Assembly (NCBI RefSeq): GCF_032854445.1
Contig: NC_088304.1
Span: 5,270,001-5,334,000, forward strand
Source of the DNA: Liolophura sinensis
Taxonomy: Eukaryota; Mollusca; Polyplacophora; Chitonida; Chitonidae
Length of the DNA: 64,000 bases
Reading direction: 5' to 3'
In this document: one piece after another, positions 22,021 through 34,800 of the stretch
How the letters are laid out: each line of letters opens with the position of its first letter
Numbering within the stretch: position 1 is the stretch's first letter
Program-made: the position numbers and the translations under genes
The notes under the pieces: model-generated
Databases searched by the model: none
Told to the model about the DNA's origin: nothing
What the model saw: the letters and a program-made list of their open reading frames with translations, nothing else

Positions 22021-22560
22021 CCTACGTGTATGTGTTGCCGAAGTCTAATGAGCTACTCTAGTAAATTTGAGAGACTCCTCTGCATTGCGGAGCAACACAA
22101 GCAGCTACCTACAGTAGATCGTGAATGACCCCAGTAACACGAGTCACTCTTGAATATCTTAAAAGTCCCATGTGCGTGTGTTGCCGTTTATCACGAACAA
22201 CTCAGGTAAAGCTTGACAAACCCCTGTGTATTGCTGAGTGACATGAGGTACCACTATTTTAAAATTTTTAGTAGATCTCGAAGGAACCTTGTGTGCTGCT
22301 GATATTGAAACACAGGTAACTGTCATTGAAAGATCTGCATGTTGCCGCATACAGGAGCAACTCATGTTAATCCGGAAATACCTTTTTTGCTAAGTAACAC
22401 AACTAAGAGTAAAGATTGAAAGACCTCAGAAGTTGCCAAGTAACATGAGCAGCTACATATATGTACTGTAAATCTTAAAATACCTCTGTGTTGTCGAGTA
22501 ACTTGAACAACTCTGGTACAGTAGATATTGAAAGGCCTTCATGTTGATCTGTTGATCACA
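22020..22560. repeat. Degenerate tandem repeat with GTTGC/GAGCAAC motifs
   Basis: Imperfect units carry variants of GTTGCCGAGTAACATGAGCA and CTCTAGTAAAGATTGAAAGA (for example near 22035, 22085, 22180, 22245, 22345, 22435 and 22500). One related stretch recurs near 24350-24400. Divergence is high, so limits are approximate. Confidence 0.6.
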
Positions 22561-22794
22561 TAAGATTTTGTTAGCAGTTAATCCAAACCAGGTCTTGATA
22601 CTTTCTATGCGAATTTGGAGATCATGCTAGTGACCATCTGTAAGAATTCCACAGTCTCACCAGAGGCTGGATACTGGCAGACTATAGCCTTATCGGCTTT
22701 TCTGCTCTGACCGTTACATGTAGCTGTTCTAAAAATGTGAAGTCTAGGTGATCTCTCAATCAGGCAGAAGGGTAGATTAATCCCATCAAGCCAA

Positions 22795-22945
22795 AGCAAT
22801 ATCCGTATGTGGGAAGGTCTGCCAGCAACATACGGGTGGCCGTGGGTTTCCACCGGGCTCTGCCTGGTTTCCTCCCACCTTAATGCTGGCAGCTGTCATG
22901 TAAGTGAAATATTTTTTAGTATGGTGTAAAACATAAATCAAATAA
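22795..22945 (+). mobile_element. SINE fragment (family A), 5' truncated
   Basis: GGGAAGGTCTGCCAGCAACA, GTGGGTTTCCACCGGGCTCT, GCCTGGTTTCCTCCCACCTT and a CAAATAAT-like tail match the 3' two thirds of family A on the plus strand. Confidence 0.85.
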
Positions 22946-23264
22946 TTCACAGCAATATCTTTGAGTACCTTTTCTACCTCCACTTTTTTAATCGGGTGCA
23001 ATGGGAGACAACCTATAACATTATGGGATTGCTCCTGGAGTAATTAATCATGACATGCTGTACTTGAGTGGATATATGGCTATACTATATATCTTAGATT
23101 CAGGATCACATCCAAGGGAATATGTAGAGTGTATCAGCTAATACCAATATGAGGTGTGTTGTGAGAAAAAGGCATGACCATGCCTCATGTACTGAGGTAA
23201 AATACAAATTTCATCTACTATTAACTGATGTTTATAAAATGGTTACCCTAATCCTGCAAGCTTT

Positions 23265-23460
23265 TCAACCGCCTCTGCAACCAATATTTTCAAACATTTT
23301 GAGAGGACTATAGGGTGTAGAGAAATAATTTGCACAGTTTTATGAAGCTTGGATCTTTATTGACACGAACATATAATTTTTAGCAGCATTTTCATCATAA
23401 TTGTATGCATGAATTCCACAGGAAAAAGTGCTTTAGTGGTTGAAAATCAAGAAGATTAAA
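23265..23460. repeat. Dispersed repeat family with three copies in the window, copy 1
   Basis: GTGTAGAGAAATAATTTGCA, ATTTTTAGCA, ATTCCACAGGAAAAAGTGCT and TTTAGTGGTTGAAAA are shared with copies near 39190-39330 and 56080-56235. It is about 160-190 bp, AT-rich and non-coding. The family is not one I recognise. Confidence 0.7.
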
Positions 23461-25079
23461 GTGTTCAAGAAACAACACCTACAAATTTACACTTCTGGAT
23501 GTAATAGAAATCCAAAGATTGAACTAACTGATGTTCACAAATACTGTATTTTTTGTATTGAAATGTATTTTTTTCATACTAACCTCTTTCATGTACGTCT
23601 TAATGTTGCTGTCATAGCACATGGCTAATCTCATTCACATGTAGTTAGTTGAACTTACATGCTAAATATCTCAAGTGCTCAGGTGTACTCAGGTGTTATA
23701 TAAAAATATGTAAATGAATTTGATGTGAAATGTTTTGACATTTTTTGTTATCCCGGCATGTACTAAATTTATATTGCTTGTAATTCTCTCAGAGTCATTA
23801 ATTATTATTTACTTCAATTCATATATTATGGTTACAGTAAAAGTATTTATGAATTTTACAAGCATAACATAGTATATACATTCATATTGAATTGGCTCAT
23901 TTCTTGTTGAAAAGCTCAAAAGGAGATCGAGGTTGTGTGTTTGGGAATGAAGTCAGTTTTGGCAGTCTCCATTATCTACATTTTTTCATGTAAAAGTAGA
24001 CAAAAAAAACTGTCAACGAATGTACAGCTTATTTGTATAGCGATTCATGAGTAGTTTTTACTAATTTCTCCAACGTTTAATGTTACAAGCATATTACCTT
24101 AATTTGCATAGGGGTGCTTTGCTGAATCAAAGAGTGCCCTTGGTGTCCCAATTACGCTGTAGCTTGAAGCCAAGACATTTGTCCGATACGGAGTGAAGGC
24201 CAGCAAGGTGTCTTTTATATGGACATGACAGGTTTTTTTAGTTGGTCAATGCTGTGATGGGAAGTGCAGATATTTTTGTAGAAGTTATATAAATTTACCA
24301 TGATAAGGATTGCTTAACAGAAGATTCTCCTTGCCTTTTACTAATACTCAGTGAAGTAAAATGAGCAACTCTAGTAAAGATTGAATTTGAAAGACTCATT
24401 GTGAAGGTTGTGAAGGAAAACAGTCTAATCTGGTTTCCACCAGCAACAAACCTCGCTGCTATCAGGGGTGAAATGTTCCAGAATACTTTGTGGAACCCAA
24501 CTCAAATAAATAAATATATCTGCAATAAATTTGATATGTCATGTGCGTTTTGACATCAGTGAATATTGTAATTTAGTTGTTTTGAAGATTGTATGTAACC
24601 ATGGAGGTATGACATGGAACATCAAAGGGGAGATTTCATTCAGAGTAGAAAGGCACAGTAGGTGTGTCTGGTGGGGTTGCTGGGCTGATTGGGCGAGTTG
24701 TTCCTCCTTTCATATATAGCTCCATGGTGTAACACTTTAAGCATCCGGAGATCACGCGTAAATTGTTAAGGACAGAAATGTGTAGTTCAGTCTTCCACCT
24801 TTTGATTGTGCTCCTCTGCATATAGTTACATTGAATGAAGATTGTTCAGTTATAATATGTTAACAAGTCTACTGTTGATATGACAGTAATAATAATGTTG
24901 GAAAGTCTACCATTCCTCAACTGAACATAAACACATAGGCTTTTAACTACCTTTTACATCTTTACGTTTCTCGTTTCACAATGCACACACAGTGTTAATA
25001 ATACCTATTGTGCTGGTTGCCATCAAAGTTATGTGCACACAAGGCAACATGTGCTTTGTGAAAGAGGCCGCTGATCTGA

Positions 25080-25335
25080 TTGATTGTGCAGCTTCTTTCT
25101 GTACGTTTAGAACAAAAACTTGATAAAGGAAGACTCGGCAGTGAATAAACGACATTTTAACCTCATTTATCCTTCATTTTGCCTTAGTGAGAGACTTGAG
25201 GATGAGGAACACAGGATGCCCTAACCACAGTAGAACATGTTTTTATCTGTGATGTTTTAAGAGTACACATATACCGATTATTGTGATGTAATAAAGGAAG
25301 GAACAGGAATTCAGAGCTTTGGAGTGTTTTGTTAC
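25080..25335. repeat. Dispersed repeat, copy 1 (also at ~33000-33190)
   Basis: GAGACTTGAGGA, the ACATATACCGATTATTG-type stretch, TAATAAAGGAA and GAGCTTTGGA are shared with the second copy in a RNFT intron. It is diverged, non-coding and of unknown type. Confidence 0.55.
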
Positions 25336-26654
25336 AGGCGGAAGGGAGTTTTACAATTTCCCCATCATTTGTTTAAGAGCCAACATGTACCTGCCTGCCA
25401 TGTATCTCGTTTGGTTCAAACTAACTAAAGCCAGAGGCAGAAATTTCTTAAGGCTAGAAGGGCAGTGGCTGTGACAGTGGACTCTAGACATTGTGTTCAA
25501 CAAATTCTTGGGAAACAAAAGAATGTAAATCATAAAGAGAAAATAACTTCAACCTTTTCGCATGTTTGCAAAACCTTTATTCATGCATATTCTGATGGCA
25601 TTTCACTTTGTAGACTGATAACCATAATTTTTGTGAAGCCCTGAAACTGGCCAACCCAATTAATGTACTTTTATATCCAAAATCAAATTTCAAGGGTGCA
25701 TAAATTGCAGTGAATATTGCTCTTTCGTAAGCACAAATGTTGAGGAATTAGGGTGTGTCCTTTGTGTGGGCTGTACAGAACAAACATGGTAGCAGAGAGA
25801 AGACTACCTGTACCAGTGTCTGGAGGAATTTGTTATGGTCTGGTGAAATTCTTATAATCACAAACAAGTATAGCCCTGATTAAGATTTGAGCCACTGACC
25901 TCTGTGACATTATCCAACATTCTTTTGTAGTTATTACAGCAGGGTTTTACAAAGCACTGGGTTAAAACATTAATCTGGGGATGGCATCAGGCCTTTTTAA
26001 AAGAAGTCTTTTACATGTGAACTTCAAATAGTGGTTGTGAAAATTTTGTATCACCCATCATACCGGTACTATAATTGATCTGTGAAATATCCAAGGGTTC
26101 CTCAGGCATCAATGGATTGCTTTTTTGTTTCATTGCTTTCAGCAATATTTTGGTTATATTACAACTGTATCTCCTTGCAGAAGGCCACACCCAATGCCAA
26201 CATATTCATAAACATGTATAGTGCTGTCTCCATGAAATACTATGCTGAAGACAACTGATATGACTGATGCTTAACTCATATCACATTTTACGCCCACCTG
26301 AACTGACCAGTATTTGGCCTATTCCAATCTTATGCACCAAGCATAGCTTACCAGTTTTTAAGTTTCTGGAATGACAGCTCGGGATTGAACCTCCACCTAC
26401 CGCTCACAACACAAACAATTTATCCATTATGCCACAATTTGTTCATTATCCAATATACCACAATATGTTCATAGAGCTCATATATTCAAAATCACACAGG
26501 TCAGACTATAGTGTGTATGTTTAAAAATGGTTAGAGTGAAGAATGAAGCCGCAAGACTTGGAACCAAACCCAGTTGGGGTCACATCCAAGACGTTAAAAA
26601 TGGTACTTGTTGCTGCCTTGCTTGCCCCTTAGCACTGAAAGGTTAGAGCAAGGA

Positions 26655-26862
26655 AACACGACTGTTTGACCCGGTGTCAGTATAATGTGACTGGGTGGGG
26701 TGTCACGTCTGGTCACTTAACCATGATACTTCAGTGGCGGTAGCACTTTTACGGCTTGGACTCACCCCATCAAAAGACACAAATGCACATACACCTAATG
26801 ATCCCTCGTCATATAACTAAAAAATTGTTCAACACCAAATTGCAATCATTCATTCGTTCATA
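26655..26862 (+). mobile_element. SINE family B fragment
   Basis: GTGTCAGTATAATGTGACTG and the following GGTGGGGTGTCA match the core of the two longer family B copies at 35280 and 60640. It also has CTCACCCCATCAAAAGACAC and a CATACACCTAATGATCCCTC stretch. A reverse scrap of the same 3' region lies near 29800-29890. Confidence 0.55.
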
Positions 26863-28072
26863 CGTTTATCTCTGCCAGGCACCTGTACTGGCTTTCTAAG
26901 ATGATGGTGTTTTGTGTTTAATATACTGATCTTATTAGCACCCATCCCCCTCCCACCATTAAATTTCAGGAAACACTGTAATTTGAAGAAGTGAAGTGTA
27001 GTATTTTTGCAAATTATCTTCTAAAACGCATATGGGTATTTATTTCCTTTAGACTAGACACAGATTTGTCGTTCAGTAATGTTTTAAAAGGCCTGCACGC
27101 TGGTCAATATAGGCCTGTTACCAGTCCACCATCTAATCCAAATCCACCTGTTTTGGTACGACATACTCTCGCAGACCATACGTGAAACAGGCATTCTTGT
27201 AGAAGACATGAAGAGATGGTACTAGTGCTAACATTTCATTGCTCAATGAGTTTGTGTGAGTGTGTTTACTGGTTTTGTCACATGTATGAGCAGTCCCGTG
27301 AACACACTCTCCCTACCCACCTGTCTCCAATTACCAAGAACCACAACTAGACCCAAGGAATCATGGCATACACTTTGCAAAAAAGACCAGCTAAACTATA
27401 CATGAAATACGGTACCTTGTACATGCCATGGAAACAACAATTCCATCAATAGAAAAATAAAATGTGTAAAGCAGCGAATTTAAAAAGAAACACAGAGAAA
27501 AATCATTTGAAAAATATTTTACTGTATCTCATAACAATTTACATTATTTAGGTTCCAGACCTGTTTATGTGTAAAACAGTAAATGATCAAAGCTGTACAG
27601 TCTTATCCCTGTACTTGATGAAAAAATTGTCAGATGTCAACAACAACTAATGCACTTCGGCATCTACACAAAACTAAAATTTTACCAACGCACTTGCCTT
27701 TACATTTATGCGATACAAAAAACATTTTCCTTGATGTATATTTAGCCTGTTAAAAAAAAAAAACCTAATCTTTAGGCTAAATCTGCCCCATTCCATTATC
27801 ATCACCTTTGCACTTGTACTAATATGTCAGATTAAATATGCAGGTTTTCAGATACATTATGACGTCACTTTATGCCATGGAAGGGCCAATCAGATGGATT
27901 TAACATGGGGTGGTATATGGCATACAGAAAACTAATTAAAAAGGATCTTAACATGATTGCTACCATGTTAAAAGATAGACAAGTAGCCCTACTAAAGTGG
28001 CAACATAATTTGTACTGGGATTTCACTCGTGTCGTAACGATGTAACTCGAAAACTGCGTATTAATGGTGTAG
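26863..28072. other. Intergenic stretch without visible genes
   Basis: AT-rich sequence between two convergent genes. A TGACGTCA-containing stretch occurs near 27860. The longest open frames are under 70 codons and show no conserved-looking composition. It may include distal 3' UTR of RNFT, which I cannot establish. Confidence 0.4.
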
Positions 28073-28285
28073 ATGCATGCAATGAAAAACTACAGCGCGA
28101 CCTGCACTGCAAAAACTACAGTGCTACCTGCACTGCAAAAACTACAGTGCCACATGCACTGCAAGAACTACAGTCTCGCACTGCAAAAACTACAGTACCA
28201 CATGTACTGCAAAAACTACTATGCCACCTGCACTGCAAAAACTATGGTGCCACCTGCACTGCAAAAACTACAGTACCACGGTATG
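28073..28285. repeat. ~27-bp minisatellite, about eight copies
   Basis: Units read approximately CTGCACTGCAAAAACTACAG followed by TGCCAC. Overlapping open frames across the array translate into a short repeat and are not a gene. Confidence 0.93.
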
Positions 28286-30600
28286 GCAAGAGTCAAATCA
28301 TTTTTAAAAAACTTGATTTACTTTTGCATATGAACATTCAACAATGAACATTTCTTATCCCTCTATAATTAACTTGACTATAAGCTTTCACCCAATTCTA
28401 TAGTTTCGAAGTAAAATGATTTCCTAAAATGAATTTACAGGATTGAATTGATGTGTGGAGATGTGCTTTTGTCCTTGGTGATATCTCGGCGATTTATTAT
28501 TGTATTAGTAATATAAGCACATTTTCATAAGCTTACACATTAATGTCAAATCTAAAATGTAATTAGCATATAGGCCTACACATATGTACAGCTAATAAGA
28601 TCTTGTGGGGGAAAAAAAAAAGAAAATAAAAAAAAATAAATAAAATCCAACGCCTGCACTATTGTCAACAGCAATTATATGTACAACAAAAACCAGCATT
28701 GTGATAAATGACCTAAAACTTTGCACATCATTACGTTGCACATTTTGCCCAATCCTGACATTTGTATTAATTTTAGACAGACGTTCTGAGGTTTGGGTGG
28801 TAGACTGGAAAATCTCGGTTTGCAGGACCAAATTTTAGGACATTTACTTGCTTCTTAAACAAAAAATTTTCAGGGTAAAATTTTAGGTCAATTACAGTAT
28901 GAGGGTAAATACAAAGCAAAGAAGTCATCTGATAATACCATCATGTAAGCCAGGTCTGAGTATTATCAAAGCTTAGATATGCTTGTAGCTATTTTAATTC
29001 ACCCCATCTCCACCCCTCAAAAATCGCTAGGGTGGTGAACCCAGACAACTGAGCATGAGCATTAATGGCAGGGAGATGTACCATCTTTGAATTCCAGTCA
29101 ATTACGATTTTCAAGTTAAAATGTAGGTTGGGTTTATTCTGCACACTATATGACCTGAATGCAAACAATTATCTTCCTTCACAGATATTTTACTTTCATT
29201 GTTATCCTGCCAATGTTAAATACCCCTGTGGAGGTTGGAGTGAAGTCAATGAAACATCTTGCTCACCCACACACAGCAGGTGTTCTGATAGTGAGTTATC
29301 ACACATACCACTTGGGAGAGCTACACATGTAATATCTCCATGGTTTAACAACAATGTTATCTGATACACAAAGTCATTCAGTTTTCAACAAAAAAATTAC
29401 TGATTAATTCGAATCCATCAGATGTAAAATTTTCCAGAAAAAATTTAAAAAGCTTGAGTAATACTGCAAAAGTTAATGATGTTTGAAGATTCACAAAATC
29501 AATATATAATAATCAATAATCCCTAATATAAGATTGTGTATTAATTATCCCACCGACCATGTCCAGCACAAATCTACAATACTGGGCTATAAATTGACAA
29601 AACTGACTAATGCTGTTTATAGAACGCGTTAACATTTACATACAGTTCTTTAACACTAAAGCTTGACATACGCGGCAGCTTAAGGGGATACAGAATCGCT
29701 TCTGATTGGCTGGTGAAACAGAAAGGAAAAGTCCATGCTATATCCAGCCTAACCTGAATTTTAGGCAGGGCAGATTTATTTGAGCGTGATCAAGGCAGTA
29801 GAGTTTAACCCTGGGGTGAGTGAGTGCTGAGGATTTATCATCGTACTCAACAATTTTTCAGTCATATGACGATGAAGTTTAACCCAGGAAACCCTATCTC
29901 TACTCTCAGTCAATCAGCATTGATTCTGTATTGCTAAGAGTTGGTCCCAGTCACTGATGGACATATACGACTTTGAACTGAGCTGGCATACATGCACTGA
30001 CAAGAGTACAACTCCAGATGAAGCGTGTTGTTATTTACGTTCAGCATACACCAGTGCTTACGATGCTCTGCAACAATAAGATTGAGGAACGCTTCAAGCT
30101 CTCCTGTAGGCCAATGCCAAGCATACAATATATTATATCACAAATTGGCTTAGTATTTTCTTTAACATCATGAAACATCATAACAAAGTATAAATATATA
30201 TCATGACAATTTAGACTTTCATGGCACTTTAAACACTCTTGATCAATCTGTTAAACTTTTAAACATTTGCATACCAAGCTATTTACAAAATTGTACACAT
30301 CGTTAGCTATAGTTTTCAACAAATTTTAATACACAGTTAACAGTAACAGTTTAAGATAAAGTCTTTGTGAAAACTGTGTACATGTAGGTACGAGTTGAGT
30401 GAAAGTAGATGTCTTCGTTTAGCTCTAATGAGCGACGAATTTCCAGAATCAAACCTATAGTTACAACCTGAAGGTATGTTTTCTATGACAATGTAAGAAA
30501 AAAAAAAAAAAACAAGAATGAACAAACCAACCAAGGTTCGTGATAGGAAACAATTAACTTTTTTATATGGCCTAAAACCTTGTATTTAACTTATAAAATA
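28286..30600. other. Intergenic stretch without visible genes
   Basis: AT-rich sequence downstream of RNFT with an A-rich run near 28611-28645 and a reverse SINE-B scrap near 29800-29890. Open frames (such as 29065-29364) are short, lack splice context and have no protein-like pattern. Confidence 0.4.
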
Positions 30601-30604
30601 AATC

Positions 30605-30790
30605 AATCAATCTATTTTATTTATTCGGCTGGTGTTTTATGCCGTACTCAAGAATATTTCACTTATACCACGGCGACCAGCATTATGGTGAAAGACACCG
30701 GACAAAACCCAAGGGGGGAACCCACAACCATCCTCAGGATGCTGGCAGACCTTCTCACATACGGCCGGAGAGGAAGCCAGCATTTACTGA
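30605..30790 (-). mobile_element. SINE fragment (family A), reverse orientation
   Basis: TTTTATTTATTCGGCTGGTG, AAGAATATTTCACTTATACC, GACCAGCATTATGGTGAAAG, then CTCACATACGGCCGGAGAGG and an AAGCCAGCATTTA end are the reverse complement of family A tail and body. The GGCCGGAGAGGAAGCCAGC end is shared with the copy at 6520-6705. Confidence 0.85.
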
Positions 30791-31851
30791 GCTCAAACTT
30801 ACAATAAATCAATATGAAAACTATGTTTAAGCACATCATGCTCCATGTGAAAATCACACCCATGTACGTTGACTGACATTCTTAGTTATGCCTTTTACGC
30901 CCATGACATCCCTTAAAAAGGTACTGTCCTTCACCTTAAGTTTAGCTTGTAAAAATACACAAAGGCCTTAAAATGACAATTTGGACAAAACTTCAGTTTT
31001 TCGGATAAGAAATTAGTCTTTCCAATGAAATCTTCAGAGGCCCTTTAAGGAGTGTTCTAATCTCACATTCATATAGATGCACATGTAAACATTATTTATA
31101 GAATAATCTCCTTATACCAAATCTATGCAACCTTATCCAATTATAAATCAGTCACAGGCAAGGACAATTTATCTAGTATTATATCTTCTCTTTCATGGAT
31201 GAATTCTGAGCACAACTAATTTTGTCAAAATAGAAACAGACTAGAAGAGACAATTTAGAATGACATCAGCATATTTATACAATGAGTAGCATGTTTGTTT
31301 GTTTTTTGTCCCGGTATTTCACTGCATGTTCTAAAGTCATCTCATAGAAGTTTTTGTGATAGACCAATCTGCCACATTTCGTGTTAAACACCATGTCTAA
31401 AGTGCTCATGTCCACCATAACCCTGAAATGTGTTCGAGTAAGCCCCTTAATTCCAGACTGCCTGCCACTACACTCAATGCAACTGAATACTATAAAAACA
31501 TCAACTTCAAAGTAACACTTTTTACCTAACATGTTCAGTTTCTCCGTCATCTTTACTACAAGTTAGCGAGAATGGGGACACTATTTCCAATGTAGAATTT
31601 CGATGAAAAAGATATTTAACGCAGTAAGCATGCTATAGCTAGGTTAAAAAACAGGCCAACGGGTGAAAATTAGCACCTAGCTTCCCCGGACTGCAAGATT
31701 TTGCGACATTTCAGCTAAAAACTGGTTGTTGTCTGAAATAGTATATATATGTCATGTCTTCATCTGACATGGGGTTGACAGTCCAGTTTCTAGAAAACAA
31801 GGCCGAGTTTAGTGATGTTGCACAGTTCACAAGGGGAGATAACTCTGGCCC

Positions 31852-34800
31852 TCAGTACCACTGCACATTGGAGCAGGTGGATCCATTCCTCCACAGTGGG
31901 TTGTCAGCTATTTGGGCACGACACATAGGGCACGTCTTCTCACGATCAAACCAAATTGACACACAGTCTTCACAAAAGATATGCTGGAAAAAAAAACAAC
32001 AGAACATTCAACATCAATAACACGATAATGCCATGCAAAAGTTACTCATCTACTGATCGGCGTTTTATGCCTCACTCAAACACTTCTCAAAACAGCAATC
32101 AGGTTTATGAGTGAAGAAAACTGTAGTGCCAGGTGTAAAGCTCCGCCTTCAACAGGTATTTAACCTACTGAACACCTGTAGATGAACCAGTGAAGAATGG
32201 ATTTAAGTCTGTTACCTTTGACCTCACTAGTCTGGGGCAGATCAGCCAGGATGAGATGGAGCACACAATAAGAGATGGGAAATACTTACATAATTCTTTT
32301 CTATATTTCATTTCCGTTTACAAAATTGATGACGATCTTTCTGATTTAATATCTTTTTTTTTTCTAGTAGTGCTAAAGAACACAGAAGTGAAAGTACCCA
32401 GTATACCTATGTTTAGACGAATCATTATACACAGGTCCCTGACTCAAAGTCTCCCATTTGCATGACGGCTCCTGGCAGGAATCAGGCACTGAACAATTAT
32501 GATTTACTTTGAATCCACGAATATACACAAACACAACGTCTCTCAGCTCACACCCAGCCACTACCAAGCACATGCCATGCCCACCTGGACTGTCTCCTTA
32601 CCTTGCAGCTGAGTTTTACTGGTTCTCTGAAATCATCCTGACATATCGGGCATGTCTCACCTGTTTCCTTTACTTCTTCTCGAGATGGCTTTGTACCAAA
32701 CACCTGTTGTGTGAAAAAATCACTTTGTAAGCATATTACCTGTATACCAGTAGAAAAGCGCCTGTTTGTAGCATGAATATTGCAATGACAAAATGGCTTA
32801 GATAGAACCTCATCAATGGGGAGTCGGCATACTTTTTAACTCCGTGAGGCGGCGGTAGTGTGAAGCAGGACTCTGAGCCATTGTTTGGTTTAAAATAGAT
32901 CGTTGAGTAATGTCTACACCGTAACCTTGTATCAGTTTCTACTGTAACGTTGTGCGATCTTTAATGTGACACCATTATGATGAGCTTGGAAGGAACATTT
33001 GACATCAATGGGAGACTTGAGGACAAGCTACACACTAGGTCCAAATGACAGCAGAATGCATCGTTTTCTTCTGTGACGTCGCAGTGCGTGTGTACTTCAT
33101 GTATGTTTTATGAGCTCACATACACCGATAATTGCGACCTAATAAAGAAAAGAACATGTGAGTTCATAGCTTTGGACAGTCTTGATACAGACAACCATGA
33201 GTTTTACGAGCTGCCCATAAAATGACGTCAATGTCCTGTTGTCGGAGGTTTGACAGGTCCCCATTGCTATTGATGATCAGACACCTAGTCAATGTCCTGT
33301 TGTCGGAGGTTTAACAGGTCCCCATTGCTATTGAGGATCAAACACCTAGTCAATGTCCTGTTGTCAGAGGTTTGACAGGTCCCCATTGCTATTGAGGATC
33401 AGACACCTAGTCAATGTCCTGTTGTCGGAGGTTTGACAGGTCTCCACTGCTATCGAGGATCAGACACCTAGTCAATGTCCTGTTGTCAGAGGTTTGACAG
33501 GACCCTATTGCTATTGAGGATCAGACACCTAGTCAATGTCCTGTTGTCGGAGGTTTGACAGGTCTCCACTGCTATCGAGGATCAGACACCTAGTCAATGT
33601 CCTGTTGTCGGAGGTTTGGTCATGGCCCCCGACCAGTACTGGATGAACCATTACTGGTTCCACTCATGTGGCGCTTGAATCATATTTGTTTGCTTGATAA
33701 GAAATGCTTACACTCACCATATCCACTCTGACCTTCCTGAAGGCCTCTCGTACTTCCTTCAGTTTTTTATATATTATGCTGACCTAGAAAGAAAACAGGC
33801 AAACCTTTAAACCCTTGATCTCAACAAGACAAAATATGATGTCAAGGCTCTTTTTGTATTTGCTAAAACAGGCAAATTTTAGTTCAAGAATACCAGAACT
33901 AGATTGTACATTATTATTTTTTTTTCAATTCCAGTGTTTTTAACATTCTCAAAAATTTTCTTGTCAAATGATATCGTACAGTATTAACGAGAAGGATATC
34001 AGAATGTGTGTTAAACCATCACCCCTTTGGCAATTTACTGAGGCACACCATGTGAATAGATATGCACGCCATACTTACAGATATGCACGCCATACTTACA
34101 GATATGCACGCCATACTTACAGATATGCACGCCATATGTACACATACACAAGCCATACGTACAGATATGCACACTGCACTGGTGGAATCTTCAACTCAAT
34201 GCTACGCTGTACAAACAGCAACACCAGCATAGAAGACCACTATTGTAACCAAGCCCCCCCCCCACCCCCCCCCACCCCAAAAAAAAAAAAAAAACAGTGA
34301 CAAAGTGAGGACCTACACATTCCCTGTCCAAGGCCTGTGATGAACCTGCACTATGTGTATCCTAGCAACTGAAAGACAACTGCCTCTAACCAATAGACCA
34401 CTCTCGTGAGACTTTCTGGAGATGTTTCGACATAGTTGCAGACCTGTTTACCTCAAAATTGTACTTGAAGTAATCCAAGTAACAAAAATTAGTAATCTGA
34501 TATAAAAATTTGTAGTTATTGAGCACAGCACCTTATTGTTGGCCATCAGATAGCTAGGGTGTCCCAAGTCAATAAAGAAAAAAAAAATCAGGAGACTGAG
34601 ACCAATTTGTATATGTCCTCTGATATCTCTGCTTGGATGATTTGCGTGTCTTTTTTGCTCGTATCATCGGAAATAGCATCATCAGACATATCAGAATCAG
34701 ACTCATGAGTGCGTCTCAACATGGTCAGCAAGAAGTCTGTGACAAAGGCGACAAGACAGCGGCATACTGTACTCAGTACTAACACTACCGGCACCCTGCG

